Of a DNA stretch of 64,000 nt, positions 1 through 8,485 are shown one piece after another. A program made the translations under genes and the position numbers. This DNA comes from Streptomyces canus 299MFChir4.1 (lineage in GTDB: Bacteria > Actinomycetota > Actinomycetes > Streptomycetales > Streptomycetaceae), in the NCBI RefSeq assembly GCF_000383615.1, contig NZ_KB911586.1, forward strand, positions 191,276 to 255,275, in the 5' to 3' direction. The notes under the pieces were generated by a model that was not told the origin of the DNA, did not search any database, and worked only from the letters and a program-made list of their open reading frames with translations. Within the stretch, counting starts at the first letter, position 1. Each line of letters starts with the position of its first letter.

Positions 1-878
1 ACGCGGCGACGGAGGGCGTCTCGCCGTTCCGCCGCAGCAACACCCCCGCGACCCTCCAGTCCGTCCTCAACGCCACGCCCGCGCCGCCCGCCGCCGCGCA
101 CGGCCCGCTGGCCGACGCCATCAACGGCCTCCTCCAGAAGGACCCGGCGCGCCGCCCGAACGCCGCGCAGGTCAGGGCACTTCTGGAGGCCACCGCCCAC
201 CCGCCCGTCCCGGAGCCCACGCAGATCGTGCGGACCCTGGAGGTCCCGGTGCGCGGTGGTCTCCGGCTGGGCCGCAAGGCGTGGTTCGGGCTCGGCGCGG
301 CGGTCGTCGCGACCGCGCTGGCGGCGTATCTGGTGATCGCGGACCCCTTCGCGGGACCACTGCCGGACGGCTGGACGACGAAACACACCAAGGACGTGGC
401 CGCGACGCTGGCGGTGCCGGCGGACTATCAGCCCACCACGCCCGACCGGAAGACGGACAAGACCCACTGGATCAGGTACACCGACTACAGCGGCGGCATC
501 TGGATCCGCCTGAGCCTGCAGCGCAGGGCCGAGGACACCGCGCACAACATCGCGGGGTCCGCGGCGGCCGAGATGTACGACGACGACGGCCAGTTCAAGG
601 AGAGCGGCGATTACGACCTCAGCATGCCGGACACCGCGAAGACCCGGCCCGAGGACCAGACGTACCAGGGCCGGAAGGCCGCCAAGAACACCGTCACGTA
701 CAACACCACCGACAGCCAGAACTCCCGCCCGCGCGAACTCCAGATCTTCTACTACCGGACCACCACCGGCGACATGTACAAGCTCACCGTCAGCTATCCG
801 GGCAAGGGGGACTTCACGAAGAGGGGGCGGGAGGTCGCCAGGACGGCGATCGCGAATGTGGGGGTGGACCGGCTCTGA
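1..878 (+). CDS. Membrane Ser/Thr protein kinase, C-terminal part (5' end outside window)
   Basis: The reading frame is open from the left edge (codons begin at base 3) to a TGA at 876-878. The first ~60 visible residues look like the end of a Hanks-type kinase C-lobe, including KDPARRPNAAQVRALLEA, the usual subdomain XI arginine region. A single transmembrane segment follows (WFGLGAAVVATALAAYLVIA, about bases 280-345), then a ~170-residue domain predicted to lie outside the cell. The catalytic loop and ATP site lie before the window, so activity cannot be judged. The extracellular domain matches nothing I recognise. It is followed at 15 bp by the broken DUF3710-type gene and then by a second small kinase gene in the same direction. 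Confidence 0.8.
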   Translation, partial: AATEGVSPFRRSNTPATLQSVLNATPAPPAAAHGPLADAINGLLQKDPARRPNAAQVRALLEATAHPPVPEPTQIVRTLEVPVRGGLRLGRKAWFGLGAAVVATALAAYLVIADPFAGPLPDGWTTKHTKDVAATLAVPADYQPTTPDRKTDKTHWIRYTDYSGGIWIRLSLQRRAEDTAHNIAGSAAAEMYDDDGQFKESGDYDLSMPDTAKTRPEDQTYQGRKAAKNTVTYNTTDSQNSRPRELQIFYYRTTTGDMYKLTVSYPGKGDFTKRGREVARTAIANVGVDRL

Positions 879-893
879 GGCGGGGGACGGGAC

Positions 894-1399
894 ATGTGCG
901 AAGACGAAAGCAGCGGTGCCGTCGGACCGTGGGACGAGAGCGATGCCCGTCGGCCGCGGGGCGGTGAGCTGGTCGATCTCGGGGGCCTGTTGGTGCCGAC
1001 CCGGGCCGGAGCGGAGATGCGGCTCATGACATCCCGTGACGGCTCCCTCGTCGCCGTCGCCGTCATCCGTGGCCGGACGGCGATCCAGCTTCAGGCGTTC
1101 CGCACGCTGGGGGACACCTCCTGGCGACCGTCCGTGAGGATCTGGCCCGTTCGGTGCGCGGTCGGGCGGTCGGGGCGGTCTCGCGGAGGAGTCAGGCCAC
1201 GCGCGTGCTCGGCCACGACGGTCCGGGGTGGATCCTGCGGGGCTTCGTGACGGGAGTCGGCGCGGAACCCGACAACACCGAGGAGTGGCCCTACGACACC
1301 TTCCAGGGCACCGTCGTCCGTATGCCGGCCGAGCCCCGGGGCACCGCACCCTCGTCCGGCTGCGCCGGCCGGAGTCCGGTGTCTGAGCCCGCCGCTTAG
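894..1399 (+). pseudogene. DUF3710-type protein, frameshifted and truncated
   Basis: The first frame starts at ATG 894 behind a GGGGGACGGGA ribosome-binding stretch. It gives an N-terminus typical of DUF3710 proteins (acidic start, LVDLGGLLVPTRAGAEMRL, then AIQLQAF), then loses all resemblance after about base 1115 and stops at 1250. The rest of the family pattern (LATVREDLARS, then HDGPGWILRGFVTG) is in the +2 frame from about 1118 to the TAG at 1399. A single indel near 1110-1130 therefore splits one gene. The C-terminal frame is also shorter than I would expect. It is either a decayed gene or a sequencing/assembly error. DUF3710 proteins have no established function. Confidence 0.65.
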
Positions 1400-1432
1400 A
1401 CAAGGGCATGACCCGCACGGTACTCATGTGCC

Positions 1433-2368
1433 ATGAGTGAAGACGGCGAACTCCCGCTCGACGGACGTCTGATCGGTGGGCGTTACCGGCTCGTCGAGCG
1501 GGTCGGCTCCGGGCCGAACGGCACGGTGTGGCGGGCACGTGACGAGCAGGACGAGCGGTACGTCGCCGTCAAGGAGCCCCGGCTGACCGGGGATCCCGAG
1601 GACGAGGAGCGGCGTCGGGCCGCGCACCGGCTGCCGCACGAGGCCCGGGCCGCCGCACAGGTCGACCATCCGGCGGCCGTCGCCATTCACGACGTACTCC
1701 TCGACGACGAACTGCCCTGGATCGTCATGGAGTTGGTGGAAGGGGAGTCGCTGGACGCGGCTCTGGCCGGGCGGGGGCCGCTGGCGGACGCCGAGGCCGC
1801 CCGGATCGGGCTCGCCGTCCTCGGCGCGCTGCACGCAGCCCACCGCGTGGGCATCGTCCACCGCGACCTGAAGCCGTCCAACGTCCTCCTGGAGGCCCGG
1901 AGCGGACGGGTCGTCGTCACCGACTTCGGGATCGGCGGCGCCGGACACTCCGGTGGCCGGGAGACCTCCACGGCGTTCGCCGCCCCGGAGTGCGCGTCGG
2001 GGCCCGGCGCGGGGCCCGCCTCCGATCTGTGGTCGTTGGGGGCGCTGCTGCGTGCGGCCGTGGCGGACCCGCAGTCCGGTCGGCTGGGGCCACTGCTGCA
2101 GCGGCTCCTCGTCACCGAGCCGGAGGAGCGGCCCCTGCCGGAGGACGTCGCCCGGGTGCTGGCCGAGGTCGCCGGGACGGGTCTGCCGAGGTGGGCCGAG
2201 GAAACAGTCGCTTCGCCTGCGGCCGCGGAGACGCCCACCTCGGCACCAGCCCAGGAAGCCCCGGCACCCACCCCCGCTCTCTCCACCTCCATCACCCATG
2301 AACCCCGTCGCCTCTCCGCCCTCTCCGCCCTCGGCCTCCTGCTGCAGAAAAAACCCGAACGCGGCTGA
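1433..2368 (+). CDS. Soluble Ser/Thr protein kinase
   Basis: The 311-residue protein has the Hanks-type kinase features in order: glycine loop GSGPNGTV (~26-33), VAIK-type lysine in YVAVKEP (~47), catalytic loop HRDLKPSNVLL (~143), DFG in VTDFGIGG (~163), a shortened activation segment ending AAPE, and a C-lobe arginine in EERPLP. The domain is compact and no convincing membrane segment follows; the tail (~245-311) is Pro/Ala-rich. An upstream ATG at 1425 runs into a stop at once, so 1433 is the start. It lies 33 bp after the broken DUF3710-type gene. Substrate unknown. Confidence 0.85.
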   Translation: MSEDGELPLDGRLIGGRYRLVERVGSGPNGTVWRARDEQDERYVAVKEPRLTGDPEDEERRRAAHRLPHEARAAAQVDHPAAVAIHDVLLDDELPWIVMELVEGESLDAALAGRGPLADAEAARIGLAVLGALHAAHRVGIVHRDLKPSNVLLEARSGRVVVTDFGIGGAGHSGGRETSTAFAAPECASGPGAGPASDLWSLGALLRAAVADPQSGRLGPLLQRLLVTEPEERPLPEDVARVLAEVAGTGLPRWAEETVASPAAAETPTSAPAQEAPAPTPALSTSITHEPRRLSALSALGLLLQKKPERG

Positions 2369-2404
2369 TCAACCCTGCCCAACCCCCTGATCAGCACATT
2401 CACC

Positions 2405-2420
2405 GCCAGTCATCACTGGC
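2405..2420. repeat. Small hairpin upstream of succinic semialdehyde dehydrogenase gene
   Basis: GCCAGT at 2405-2410 pairs with ACTGGC at 2415-2420 across a CATC loop. It lies in the 126-bp gap before the dehydrogenase start. It could be an operator or part of the 5' untranslated region. Confidence 0.35.
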
Positions 2421-2494
2421 AAGGTGTGTGTATGTCGTGAGCGCCCGTTACCGACGGGTACCCAAAGCCCCCGCTCCCGCATACCCTGCGGCTC

Positions 2495-4108
2495 ATGACG
2501 GACGCGCAGGCCCCGGCCAAGACCGGCACGAACCCCCTCGCCCCCGCCCCGGAGGGCGCCCGTACCGCGGCCGACGTGGTTACCCCGGAGCTGGTCGCCC
2601 AGCTCACCAAGGGGGTGAGCGGGTCCGGCCGTACCGCCAACCACACGCCGTTCACCGGCGAGAAGCTGGCCGACCTGCCCGAGTCGACGCCCGAGGACGT
2701 GGAGAAGGCGTTCGAGGCGGCCCGCCGGGCACAGGCGGTGTGGGAGCAGACCCCCGTACGGCAGCGCGCGGCCGTCCTGCTCCGCTTCCACGACCTGATC
2801 CTGGAGCGCCAGGCGGAGGTCCTCGACCTCATCCAGCTGGAGACCGGCAAGGCCCGGCTGCACGCCCACGAGGAGGTGCAGGCGGTCGCCGTGGCCGCCC
2901 GGCACTACGGCCGCAAGGCCCCCGCGTATCTGCGGCCGAAGCGGCACACCGGGGCCGTGCCCACCCTCACCAAGGTCACCGAACTGCGTCACCCGCGCGG
3001 TGTCGTCGGCCAGATCGCCCCCTGGAACTACCCGCTCGAACTGTCCGTCGGCGACGCGCTCCCCGCCTTCGTCGCGGGCAACGCCGTCGTCATGAAGCCG
3101 GACACCGAGACCTGCCTGACCGCCCTGTGGGCGCGGGATATGCTGATCGAGGCGGGCCTGCCCGCCGAGGTGTTCCAGGTCGTCCTCGGCGACGGCCCCG
3201 TCGTCGGCCCCGAGGTCGTCCGGCACGCCGACTACGTCTCCTTCACCGGCTCCACCCGCACCGGCCGCGAGGTCGCCCAGGGCGCCGCCGCCCGTCTGGT
3301 CGGTGTCTCGCTCGAACTCGGCGGCAAGAACGCCATGCTGGTCCTCCAGGACGCCGACATCGAGAAGGCCGCCGCCGGTGCCGTCCGCGCCTGCTTCTCC
3401 TCCGCCGGCCAACTCTGCATCTCCATCGAGCGGTTGTACGTCCACGAGTCGATCGCGGACGCGTTCCTGGAGCGTTTCGCCGCCCGTACGAAGGCCATGC
3501 GGCTCGGCACGTCCCTCGCCTACGGTGCCGACATGGGCTCCCTGGTCGGGGAGCGGCAGCTGGAGACCGTCACCCGGCATGTCGAGGAGGCCGTGTCCAA
3601 GGGGGCGAAGGTCGTCGCCGGCGGTGTCGCCCGCCCGGACATCGGCCCGTACTTCTTCGAGCCGACCATCCTCGACGACGTCACCGAGCCCATGGCGGTC
3701 TGCGCCGAGGAGACCTTCGGCCCGGTCGTCTCCCTCTACCGCTTCAAGACCGAGGACGAGGCGGTCCGGCTCGCCAACTCCACGCCGTACGGGCTCAATT
3801 CGTCGGTGTGGACGAAGGACGGCAAGCGCGGTCGCGAGATCGCCTCCCGGGTACGGGCCGGCACCGTCAACGTCAACGAGGGATACGCCTCCGCCTACGG
3901 CAGCGTCCAGTCCCCGATGGGCGGCATGAAGGACTCCGGCCTCGGCCGCCGGCACGGCTCCGAGGGCATCCTCAAGTACACCGAGGCCCAGACGGTCGCC
4001 CAGCAGCGGCTGCTGCCGATGGCGCCCTCGCTGGGGATGGACGACGAGAAGTACGCCCAGTTCATGAGCCGGAGCCTGAAGGTGATGAAGGCCTTCCGCT
4101 TCAAGTAG
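2495..4108 (+). CDS. gabD2: Succinic semialdehyde dehydrogenase (NADP+-type aldehyde dehydrogenase)
   Basis: This 537-residue aldehyde dehydrogenase superfamily protein should oxidise succinic semialdehyde to succinate, feeding the TCA cycle. Visible family features are the cofactor region GQIAPWNYP, GNAVVMKPD, SFTGSTRTGR, the general-base glutamate in LELGGKN, the catalytic cysteine in SAGQLCIS, and EETFGPVV. The ~35-residue N-terminal extension resembles that of actinobacterial GabD2-type enzymes. Substrate assignment rests on overall resemblance, not on a diagnostic residue; other aldehydes are possible. The GMC oxidoreductase follows after 28 bp in the same direction, suggesting co-transcription. 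Confidence 0.85.
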   Translation: MTDAQAPAKTGTNPLAPAPEGARTAADVVTPELVAQLTKGVSGSGRTANHTPFTGEKLADLPESTPEDVEKAFEAARRAQAVWEQTPVRQRAAVLLRFHDLILERQAEVLDLIQLETGKARLHAHEEVQAVAVAARHYGRKAPAYLRPKRHTGAVPTLTKVTELRHPRGVVGQIAPWNYPLELSVGDALPAFVAGNAVVMKPDTETCLTALWARDMLIEAGLPAEVFQVVLGDGPVVGPEVVRHADYVSFTGSTRTGREVAQGAAARLVGVSLELGGKNAMLVLQDADIEKAAAGAVRACFSSAGQLCISIERLYVHESIADAFLERFAARTKAMRLGTSLAYGADMGSLVGERQLETVTRHVEEAVSKGAKVVAGGVARPDIGPYFFEPTILDDVTEPMAVCAEETFGPVVSLYRFKTEDEAVRLANSTPYGLNSSVWTKDGKRGREIASRVRAGTVNVNEGYASAYGSVQSPMGGMKDSGLGRRHGSEGILKYTEAQTVAQQRLLPMAPSLGMDDEKYAQFMSRSLKVMKAFRFK

Positions 4109-4136
4109 AAACGTTCGTTCTCAACGAGGAGAGCAC

Positions 4137-5915
4137 GTGCCACAGGACACCTACGACTACGACGTCATCGTCGTCGGCTCCGGCTTCGGCGGCAGCGTCA
4201 CCGCCCTCCGCCTCACCGAGAAGGGCTACCGCGTAGGTGTCCTGGAAGCCGGCCGCCGCTTCACCCGCGAGACGCTTCCCAAGAACTCCTGGGACCTGAA
4301 GAACTACCTCTGGGCGCCGAAGCTCGGCATGTTCGGCATCCAGCGCATCCACCTGCTGGGCAACGTCATGGTCCTCGCGGGGGCGGGCGTCGGCGGCGGC
4401 TCCCTCAACTACGCCAACACCCTCTACGTCCCCCCGAAGCCCTTCTTCGAGGACCCGCAGTGGCGTGACATCACGGACTGGCAGGAGGAGTTGAAGCCGT
4501 ACTACGACCAGGCCCGGCGCATGCTGGGCGTGCGGCTCAACCCGACGATGACCCCCTCCGACGTCCACCTGAAGGCGGCCGCGGAGCGGATGGGCGTCGG
4601 CGACACCTTCCACATGGCCCCGGTCGGCGTCTTCTTCGGCGACGGCGAGGACGCGGAGGGCACGCGGAAAGCCGCCCCCGGCGAGCAGGTCGACGACCCC
4701 TACTTCGGCGGCGCGGGCCCTTCCCGCAAAGCCTGCATCGAGTGCGGCGAGTGCATGACCGGTTGCCGGCACGGCGCCAAGAACACCCTGAACGAGAACT
4801 ACCTCCACCTCGCCGAGAAGGCGGGCGCGGTCGTCCACCCCCTCACCACCGTCGTGTCGGTCACGGACGACTCCCAGGGCGGCTACGCGATCGCGACCCT
4901 GCCCACCGACGACCGCCGCAAGGCTGGCGGCCGCACCTTCAAGGCCCGCAAGGTCGTCATCGCCGCCGGCACCTACGGCACCCAGACCCTGCTGCACCGC
5001 ATGAAGGCGGGCGGTCAACTGCCGTACATCTCGTACCGGTTGGGCGAGCTCACCCGGACCAACTCCGAGGCCCTGGTCGGAGCTCAGACCGACAACCGCC
5101 GCTACCGCAAGGCGACCGGTGCGCCGAAGGTCGACTTCACCCAGGGCGTCGCCATCACCTCGTCCATCCACCCGGACGAGAACACCCATATCGAGCCGGT
5201 CCGCTACGGCAAGGGCTCCAACTCGATGGGCGGTCTGTCCATCCTCCAAGTCCCGTACGCCGAGGGCTCGTCGAGGGTCCTGGCCTGGCTGGCGAACGCG
5301 GCGAGGCACCCGCTGCTCGTGCTGCGCTCCCTCTCCAACCGCCGCTGGTCGGAGAAGACCATCATCGGCCTGGTCATGCAGTCGCTGGACAACTCCCTGA
5401 CGACGTACCTGAAACCGGACGGCGTCGGCAAGGGACTGCTCACCGCGCGCCAGGGCCACGGCGCCCCCAACCCCAAGCAGATCAGGGCCGCTTCGAAGGC
5501 CGCGTCCGCGATCGCCGCCGACATCAACGGCTTCGCCGGCTCCAATGTCGGCGAGCTGATGGGGGCCCCGCTCACCGCTCACTTCCTCGGCGGCTGCCCC
5601 ATCGGCGCCTCCCGCGACACCGGTGTGATCGACCCGTACCACCGGCTCTACGGCCACCCCGGGATCTCGGTCGTCGACGGCGCCGCGGTCTCCGCCAACC
5701 TCGGCGTGAACCCCTCGCTGACCATCACCGCGCAGGCCGAGCGGGCGATGTCCTACTGGCCCAACAAGGGCGAGGAGGACCCGCGTCCGGCGCAGGGCGA
5801 GGCGTACGTCCGTCTCAGCGCCGTCGAGCCCAAGGCGCCGGCGGTCCCGGCGGAGGCCTTCGGCGCGCTGAAGCTGCCGTTCCTGGGCATACCGGCGGTC
5901 CCGAAGAAGTCGTAG
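4137..5915 (+). CDS. GMC-family FAD oxidoreductase with a four-cysteine cluster
   Basis: A 592-residue flavoprotein of the glucose-methanol-choline group, closest in pattern to cholesterol-oxidase-like members. The N-terminus is a Rossmann FAD site (VIVVGSGFGGSVTALRL then VLEAGRR), followed by GAGVGGGSLNYANTL. The C-terminus has HFLGGCPIG and VVDGAAVSANLGVNPSLTI, the usual FAD-proximal segment. Residues ~200-215 contain CIECGECMTGC (C-x2-C-x2-C-x3-C), a spacing reminiscent of iron-sulfur ligands and absent from classical GMC enzymes. The GTG start at 4137 follows AGGAGAGC. Likely co-transcribed with the upstream dehydrogenase; substrate unknown. Confidence 0.85.
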   Translation: MPQDTYDYDVIVVGSGFGGSVTALRLTEKGYRVGVLEAGRRFTRETLPKNSWDLKNYLWAPKLGMFGIQRIHLLGNVMVLAGAGVGGGSLNYANTLYVPPKPFFEDPQWRDITDWQEELKPYYDQARRMLGVRLNPTMTPSDVHLKAAAERMGVGDTFHMAPVGVFFGDGEDAEGTRKAAPGEQVDDPYFGGAGPSRKACIECGECMTGCRHGAKNTLNENYLHLAEKAGAVVHPLTTVVSVTDDSQGGYAIATLPTDDRRKAGGRTFKARKVVIAAGTYGTQTLLHRMKAGGQLPYISYRLGELTRTNSEALVGAQTDNRRYRKATGAPKVDFTQGVAITSSIHPDENTHIEPVRYGKGSNSMGGLSILQVPYAEGSSRVLAWLANAARHPLLVLRSLSNRRWSEKTIIGLVMQSLDNSLTTYLKPDGVGKGLLTARQGHGAPNPKQIRAASKAASAIAADINGFAGSNVGELMGAPLTAHFLGGCPIGASRDTGVIDPYHRLYGHPGISVVDGAAVSANLGVNPSLTITAQAERAMSYWPNKGEEDPRPAQGEAYVRLSAVEPKAPAVPAEAFGALKLPFLGIPAVPKKS

Positions 5916-5929
5916 CCCACGAAAAGCAC

Positions 5930-6006
5930 AAAGAGCAAGGACAAAGAGCAAGGACAAAGAGCAAGGACAAAGAGCAAGGACAAAGAGCAAGGACAAAGAG
6001 AAGGAC
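5930..6006. repeat. 13-bp tandem repeat (AAAGAGCAAGGAC)
   Basis: Five perfect copies of AAAGAGCAAGGAC run from 5930 to 5994, and a sixth with one deleted base (AAAGAGAAGGAC) ends at 6006. The sixth copy is the left arm of the terminator hairpin that follows, so the array looks like slippage amplification of that arm. It lies between the GMC gene and the convergent surface-protein gene. It is purine-rich and lower in GC than its surroundings. Confidence 0.9.
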
Positions 6007-6037
6007 CCGCACCCCCCTCCGAGTGCGGGTCCTTCTC
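5998..6037. terminator. Bidirectional terminator between convergent genes
   Basis: A 15-bp perfect stem: GAGAAGGACCCGCAC at 5998-6012 pairs with GTGCGGGTCCTTCTC at 6023-6037, with a 10-nt loop. The GMC gene ends at 5915 on + and the sortase-substrate gene ends at 6074 on -, so it can serve both transcripts. The repeat array extends the left arm. Confidence 0.85.
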
Positions 6038-6073
6038 CTGTCCTGCGTCAAGCGGTGTCCACCGCGCTACGAC

Positions 6074-7102
6074 TCAGGCGTGGGCGCCGGCCGCACCCTT
6101 GCGCCGCTTCACCGCGAAGACCACACCGGTACCGGCGACGACGGCGAAGCCGCCGACGAGGCCGAGGACCGGCAGGGCCGAGCTCGAACCGGTCTCGGCG
6201 AGCTGGCCGTCCACGTCGACGCCGTTGACGTCGGAGATGGGGCTCTTGCCACCGGTCTGCGGCTTGGTGTCGTTAGGCTTGCCGGCGTCGGAACCGGCCG
6301 GCAGGACCTCGAAGTAGTAGATGCCCATGTTCTCGTCGGCGGAGACCCAGCAGCCCTTGTCGTCCGAGTACTCGGCGAGACCGATGGCGATGCCGATCGC
6401 GCTCGGGACCTCACGGTCGACCTTCACGCGCAGCTGGTAGCTGAGGGAGTCGCCGCCGTCGAGGTCGAAGGCGTTGAACGAGCCGCCCTCGCCGAACTGC
6501 GTGGCCACGTCGACCCAGCTGCCGCCCTGCTTCACCTGCACGGTGACCAGGTCGCTGTAGTCCTTCTCGAAGTCCCAGTCGACCGCCCCGACGCCGACGA
6601 TGGGCTGAATGTCCTTGATCGTCTCGTCGCCGGAGTTGCTGACGTTGAACTTGAAGTTCGTCCAGCCGCTGCCCGCCACGATGCTCTCGGGCAGACCGGT
6701 CAGCGAGCTGTGCAGCACGTCGCTGTCGCTGATGACCGGGTCGTCGTCCTCGTCGACCTCGCACTGGTCGACGGGCTCGTCGCTCGTGCTCGGGGAGGGG
6801 CTGGCGCTGGTGGTGGCCGAGCTGGACGCGCTCGCGGACGGGCTGCTGCTCGTGGTGGCCGAGCTGGACGCGCTGGTCGAGGGGGTGCTGTCGGCGGGCG
6901 TGCTCGCCGGGTCCGCCGGGGTCGACGCCGGGTCCGCGGGGGTGCTCGCGGGGTCCGTCGGGGTGTTCTCGCCTGCGGGCGTGCTCTCGGCCGCGGCCGG
7001 CGTGGGGGACTCGTCCGCGAAGGCGCTCGGCGCGGCGAACAGGGCCAGCGGCGCTATCGCGGCGGTCGCGGCCGCGGCGGCCAGTGCACGACGAAGCTTC
7101 AT
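6074..7102 (-). CDS. LAXTG sortase-anchored cell-surface protein
   Basis: The 342-residue precursor has a signal peptide (MKLRRALAAAAATAAIAPLA, ending near SAFA), then a Pro/Thr/Ser/Ala-rich stalk with three PASTPAD repeats (~45-70) and Ser/Ala/Thr runs. A ~170-residue domain of predicted beta character carries two cysteines (QCEVDEDD and GCWVSAD). The C-terminus has the sortase signal LAETG, a hydrophobic stretch and KRRKGAAGAHA, the class E (LAXTG) arrangement of Streptomyces. The frame is open further upstream, but the signal peptide and an SD-like GAGGT place the start at 7102. Likely covalently attached to peptidoglycan; function unknown. Confidence 0.85.
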   Translation of the reverse strand: MKLRRALAAAAATAAIAPLALFAAPSAFADESPTPAAAESTPAGENTPTDPASTPADPASTPADPASTPADSTPSTSASSSATTSSSPSASASSSATTSASPSPSTSDEPVDQCEVDEDDDPVISDSDVLHSSLTGLPESIVAGSGWTNFKFNVSNSGDETIKDIQPIVGVGAVDWDFEKDYSDLVTVQVKQGGSWVDVATQFGEGGSFNAFDLDGGDSLSYQLRVKVDREVPSAIGIAIGLAEYSDDKGCWVSADENMGIYYFEVLPAGSDAGKPNDTKPQTGGKSPISDVNGVDVDGQLAETGSSSALPVLGLVGGFAVVAGTGVVFAVKRRKGAAGAHA

Positions 7103-7316
7103 GAAGACCTCGGAAGTCAGGTGCGCCGCACAGTGCGCGGCACGCGTCAGGGAGAGGCCTCCGCGTGTGGGGCGCGGGTGGGGCCCTTGATTCGTGAGGT
7201 TTGATCCATGAACCCTGTGAAAGGTTGTGCAGGCATTCACAGAAAACTTATGTGGGCTGAGTCACACACGGGTTCTCCTTGTGAACGGGCTTTCCAAGGC
7301 CCTAGAACTGACCGAC

Positions 7317-8426
7317 GTGTCAGAAGACCCCAAGATCCCGGACGACGTCTGGGCACAGTTCGCCCGTGACACCGAACGGGACATCCGAGACTCCGCCCCC
7401 AAGGAACCCTCCGCACGGGCCCGTGAGGTGACGGAGCGACTGCGGCGACAGGAAGCGCGCGGCGAACTGCCGGAGGGCTGGCGCACCGGACCGGCCTGGC
7501 AGCAGAAGAAGAGCCGACGGGGCCTGTGGAGCGTCCTCGCTGTCGCCGTCGCGGCCGGGGTGGCCGTCGTGGCGGTGAAGCCCTCGCTGGTGCCGGGTGA
7601 CCCCTTCGGCGCCAGGATCACCTCTTCCGGGGCCGCGTCCTCCCCGCTGCCGCAGGAGACGGCGGCACCGACCGCCGCGCCCTCCGCCGAGCCCTCACAG
7701 GTCCCCACCCTGGACGACCCGTTCGCCGGTTCGCCCGCCAAGCGCTGGGCCGACGGGGCCGCCGGGATCGCCGTACCGAAGGCGAAGCCCGTCGGCGGCC
7801 GGTCCGAGGCCAAGGTCCAACAGGCACTGGAGCTGACCAAGAAGCTCCTCGTCGAGTCCAACCTCGACCCGGCGACGCTGCGCGGCGAACGGCCCCGGGT
7901 GGCGCTCGATGTGCTGGACCCGCAGCAGAAGGACGTCCGCGGACTCCTGGAGACCGGCCTGCGCAAGCCGGACGAGAAGCACGACCCGCTGTGGATGTTC
8001 AGCCGCTTCGACCCCGGGGAGGTCCGGCCGGTCGGCGAGGTCGTGAAGACCCGGGGCCGTATGACCTTCAAGGCCGGCGACCACGCCTCCGTGGCCGTGC
8101 ACGCCGACTACACCTTCGTCTACCCGGTCGTGCAGACCAACGGCTCCACCGAGGTCACCCGCACCATCATCCGCCGGATCCTCGACGTGGAGATCTCGGA
8201 CCCGGCCAAGTACCGGGTCACCCCGGGCAAGCTCAACGTCGTGAACTGGGACCAGGACATCAACAACTCGGCCTGCGAGGTGTACGACGGCTATCTGCAC
8301 CCGTCGTTCAGCTCGGCCGAACCCACGGGACCTGACCCCACCGGACCGACCTCGGACCCGTACGACCGCAGCAAGCCCCTCGACGTGAACCGTGACAAGA
8401 GCTGCGGAACCGTCTCCCGCGTCTGA
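7317..8426 (+). CDS. Hypothetical single-pass membrane protein
   Basis: The product is about 369 residues from GTG 7317. It has an acidic N-terminal cytoplasmic segment (SEDPKIPDDVWAQFARDTE), a basic patch QQKKSRRG, one membrane helix (WSVLAVAVAAGVAVVAV, ~75-92), a Ser/Pro/Ala linker and a ~230-residue external domain ending near SCGTVSRV. I recognise no domain. It is divergent from the sortase substrate with a 214-bp shared promoter region. GTG 7281 and ATG 7227 are alternative in-frame starts; none has a strong ribosome-binding site. A strong terminator follows. Confidence 0.75.
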   Translation: MSEDPKIPDDVWAQFARDTERDIRDSAPKEPSARAREVTERLRRQEARGELPEGWRTGPAWQQKKSRRGLWSVLAVAVAAGVAVVAVKPSLVPGDPFGARITSSGAASSPLPQETAAPTAAPSAEPSQVPTLDDPFAGSPAKRWADGAAGIAVPKAKPVGGRSEAKVQQALELTKKLLVESNLDPATLRGERPRVALDVLDPQQKDVRGLLETGLRKPDEKHDPLWMFSRFDPGEVRPVGEVVKTRGRMTFKAGDHASVAVHADYTFVYPVVQTNGSTEVTRTIIRRILDVEISDPAKYRVTPGKLNVVNWDQDINNSACEVYDGYLHPSFSSAEPTGPDPTGPTSDPYDRSKPLDVNRDKSCGTVSRV

Positions 8427-8446
8427 CCCCTGAAATCCGGGCATGG

Positions 8447-8485
8447 GAAGGGCCCCGCGGGACGGAGTCGCGGGGCCCTTCTTTC
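8447..8485 (+). terminator. Rho-independent terminator
   Basis: GAAGGGCCCCGCG at 8447-8459 pairs perfectly with CGCGGGGCCCTTC at 8469-8481 and is followed by TTTCG. It ends the transcript of the membrane protein gene that stops at 8426. Confidence 0.9.

Noticed and set aside
2369..3955. 528-codon minus-strand frame
   Set aside because: Antisense to the aldehyde dehydrogenase, whose catalytic motifs are intact; composition is Gly/Asp/Val-rich noise.
4742..7204. 820-codon plus-strand frame
   Set aside because: It crosses the GMC gene, the terminator and the antisense of the surface-protein gene; it is a shadow.
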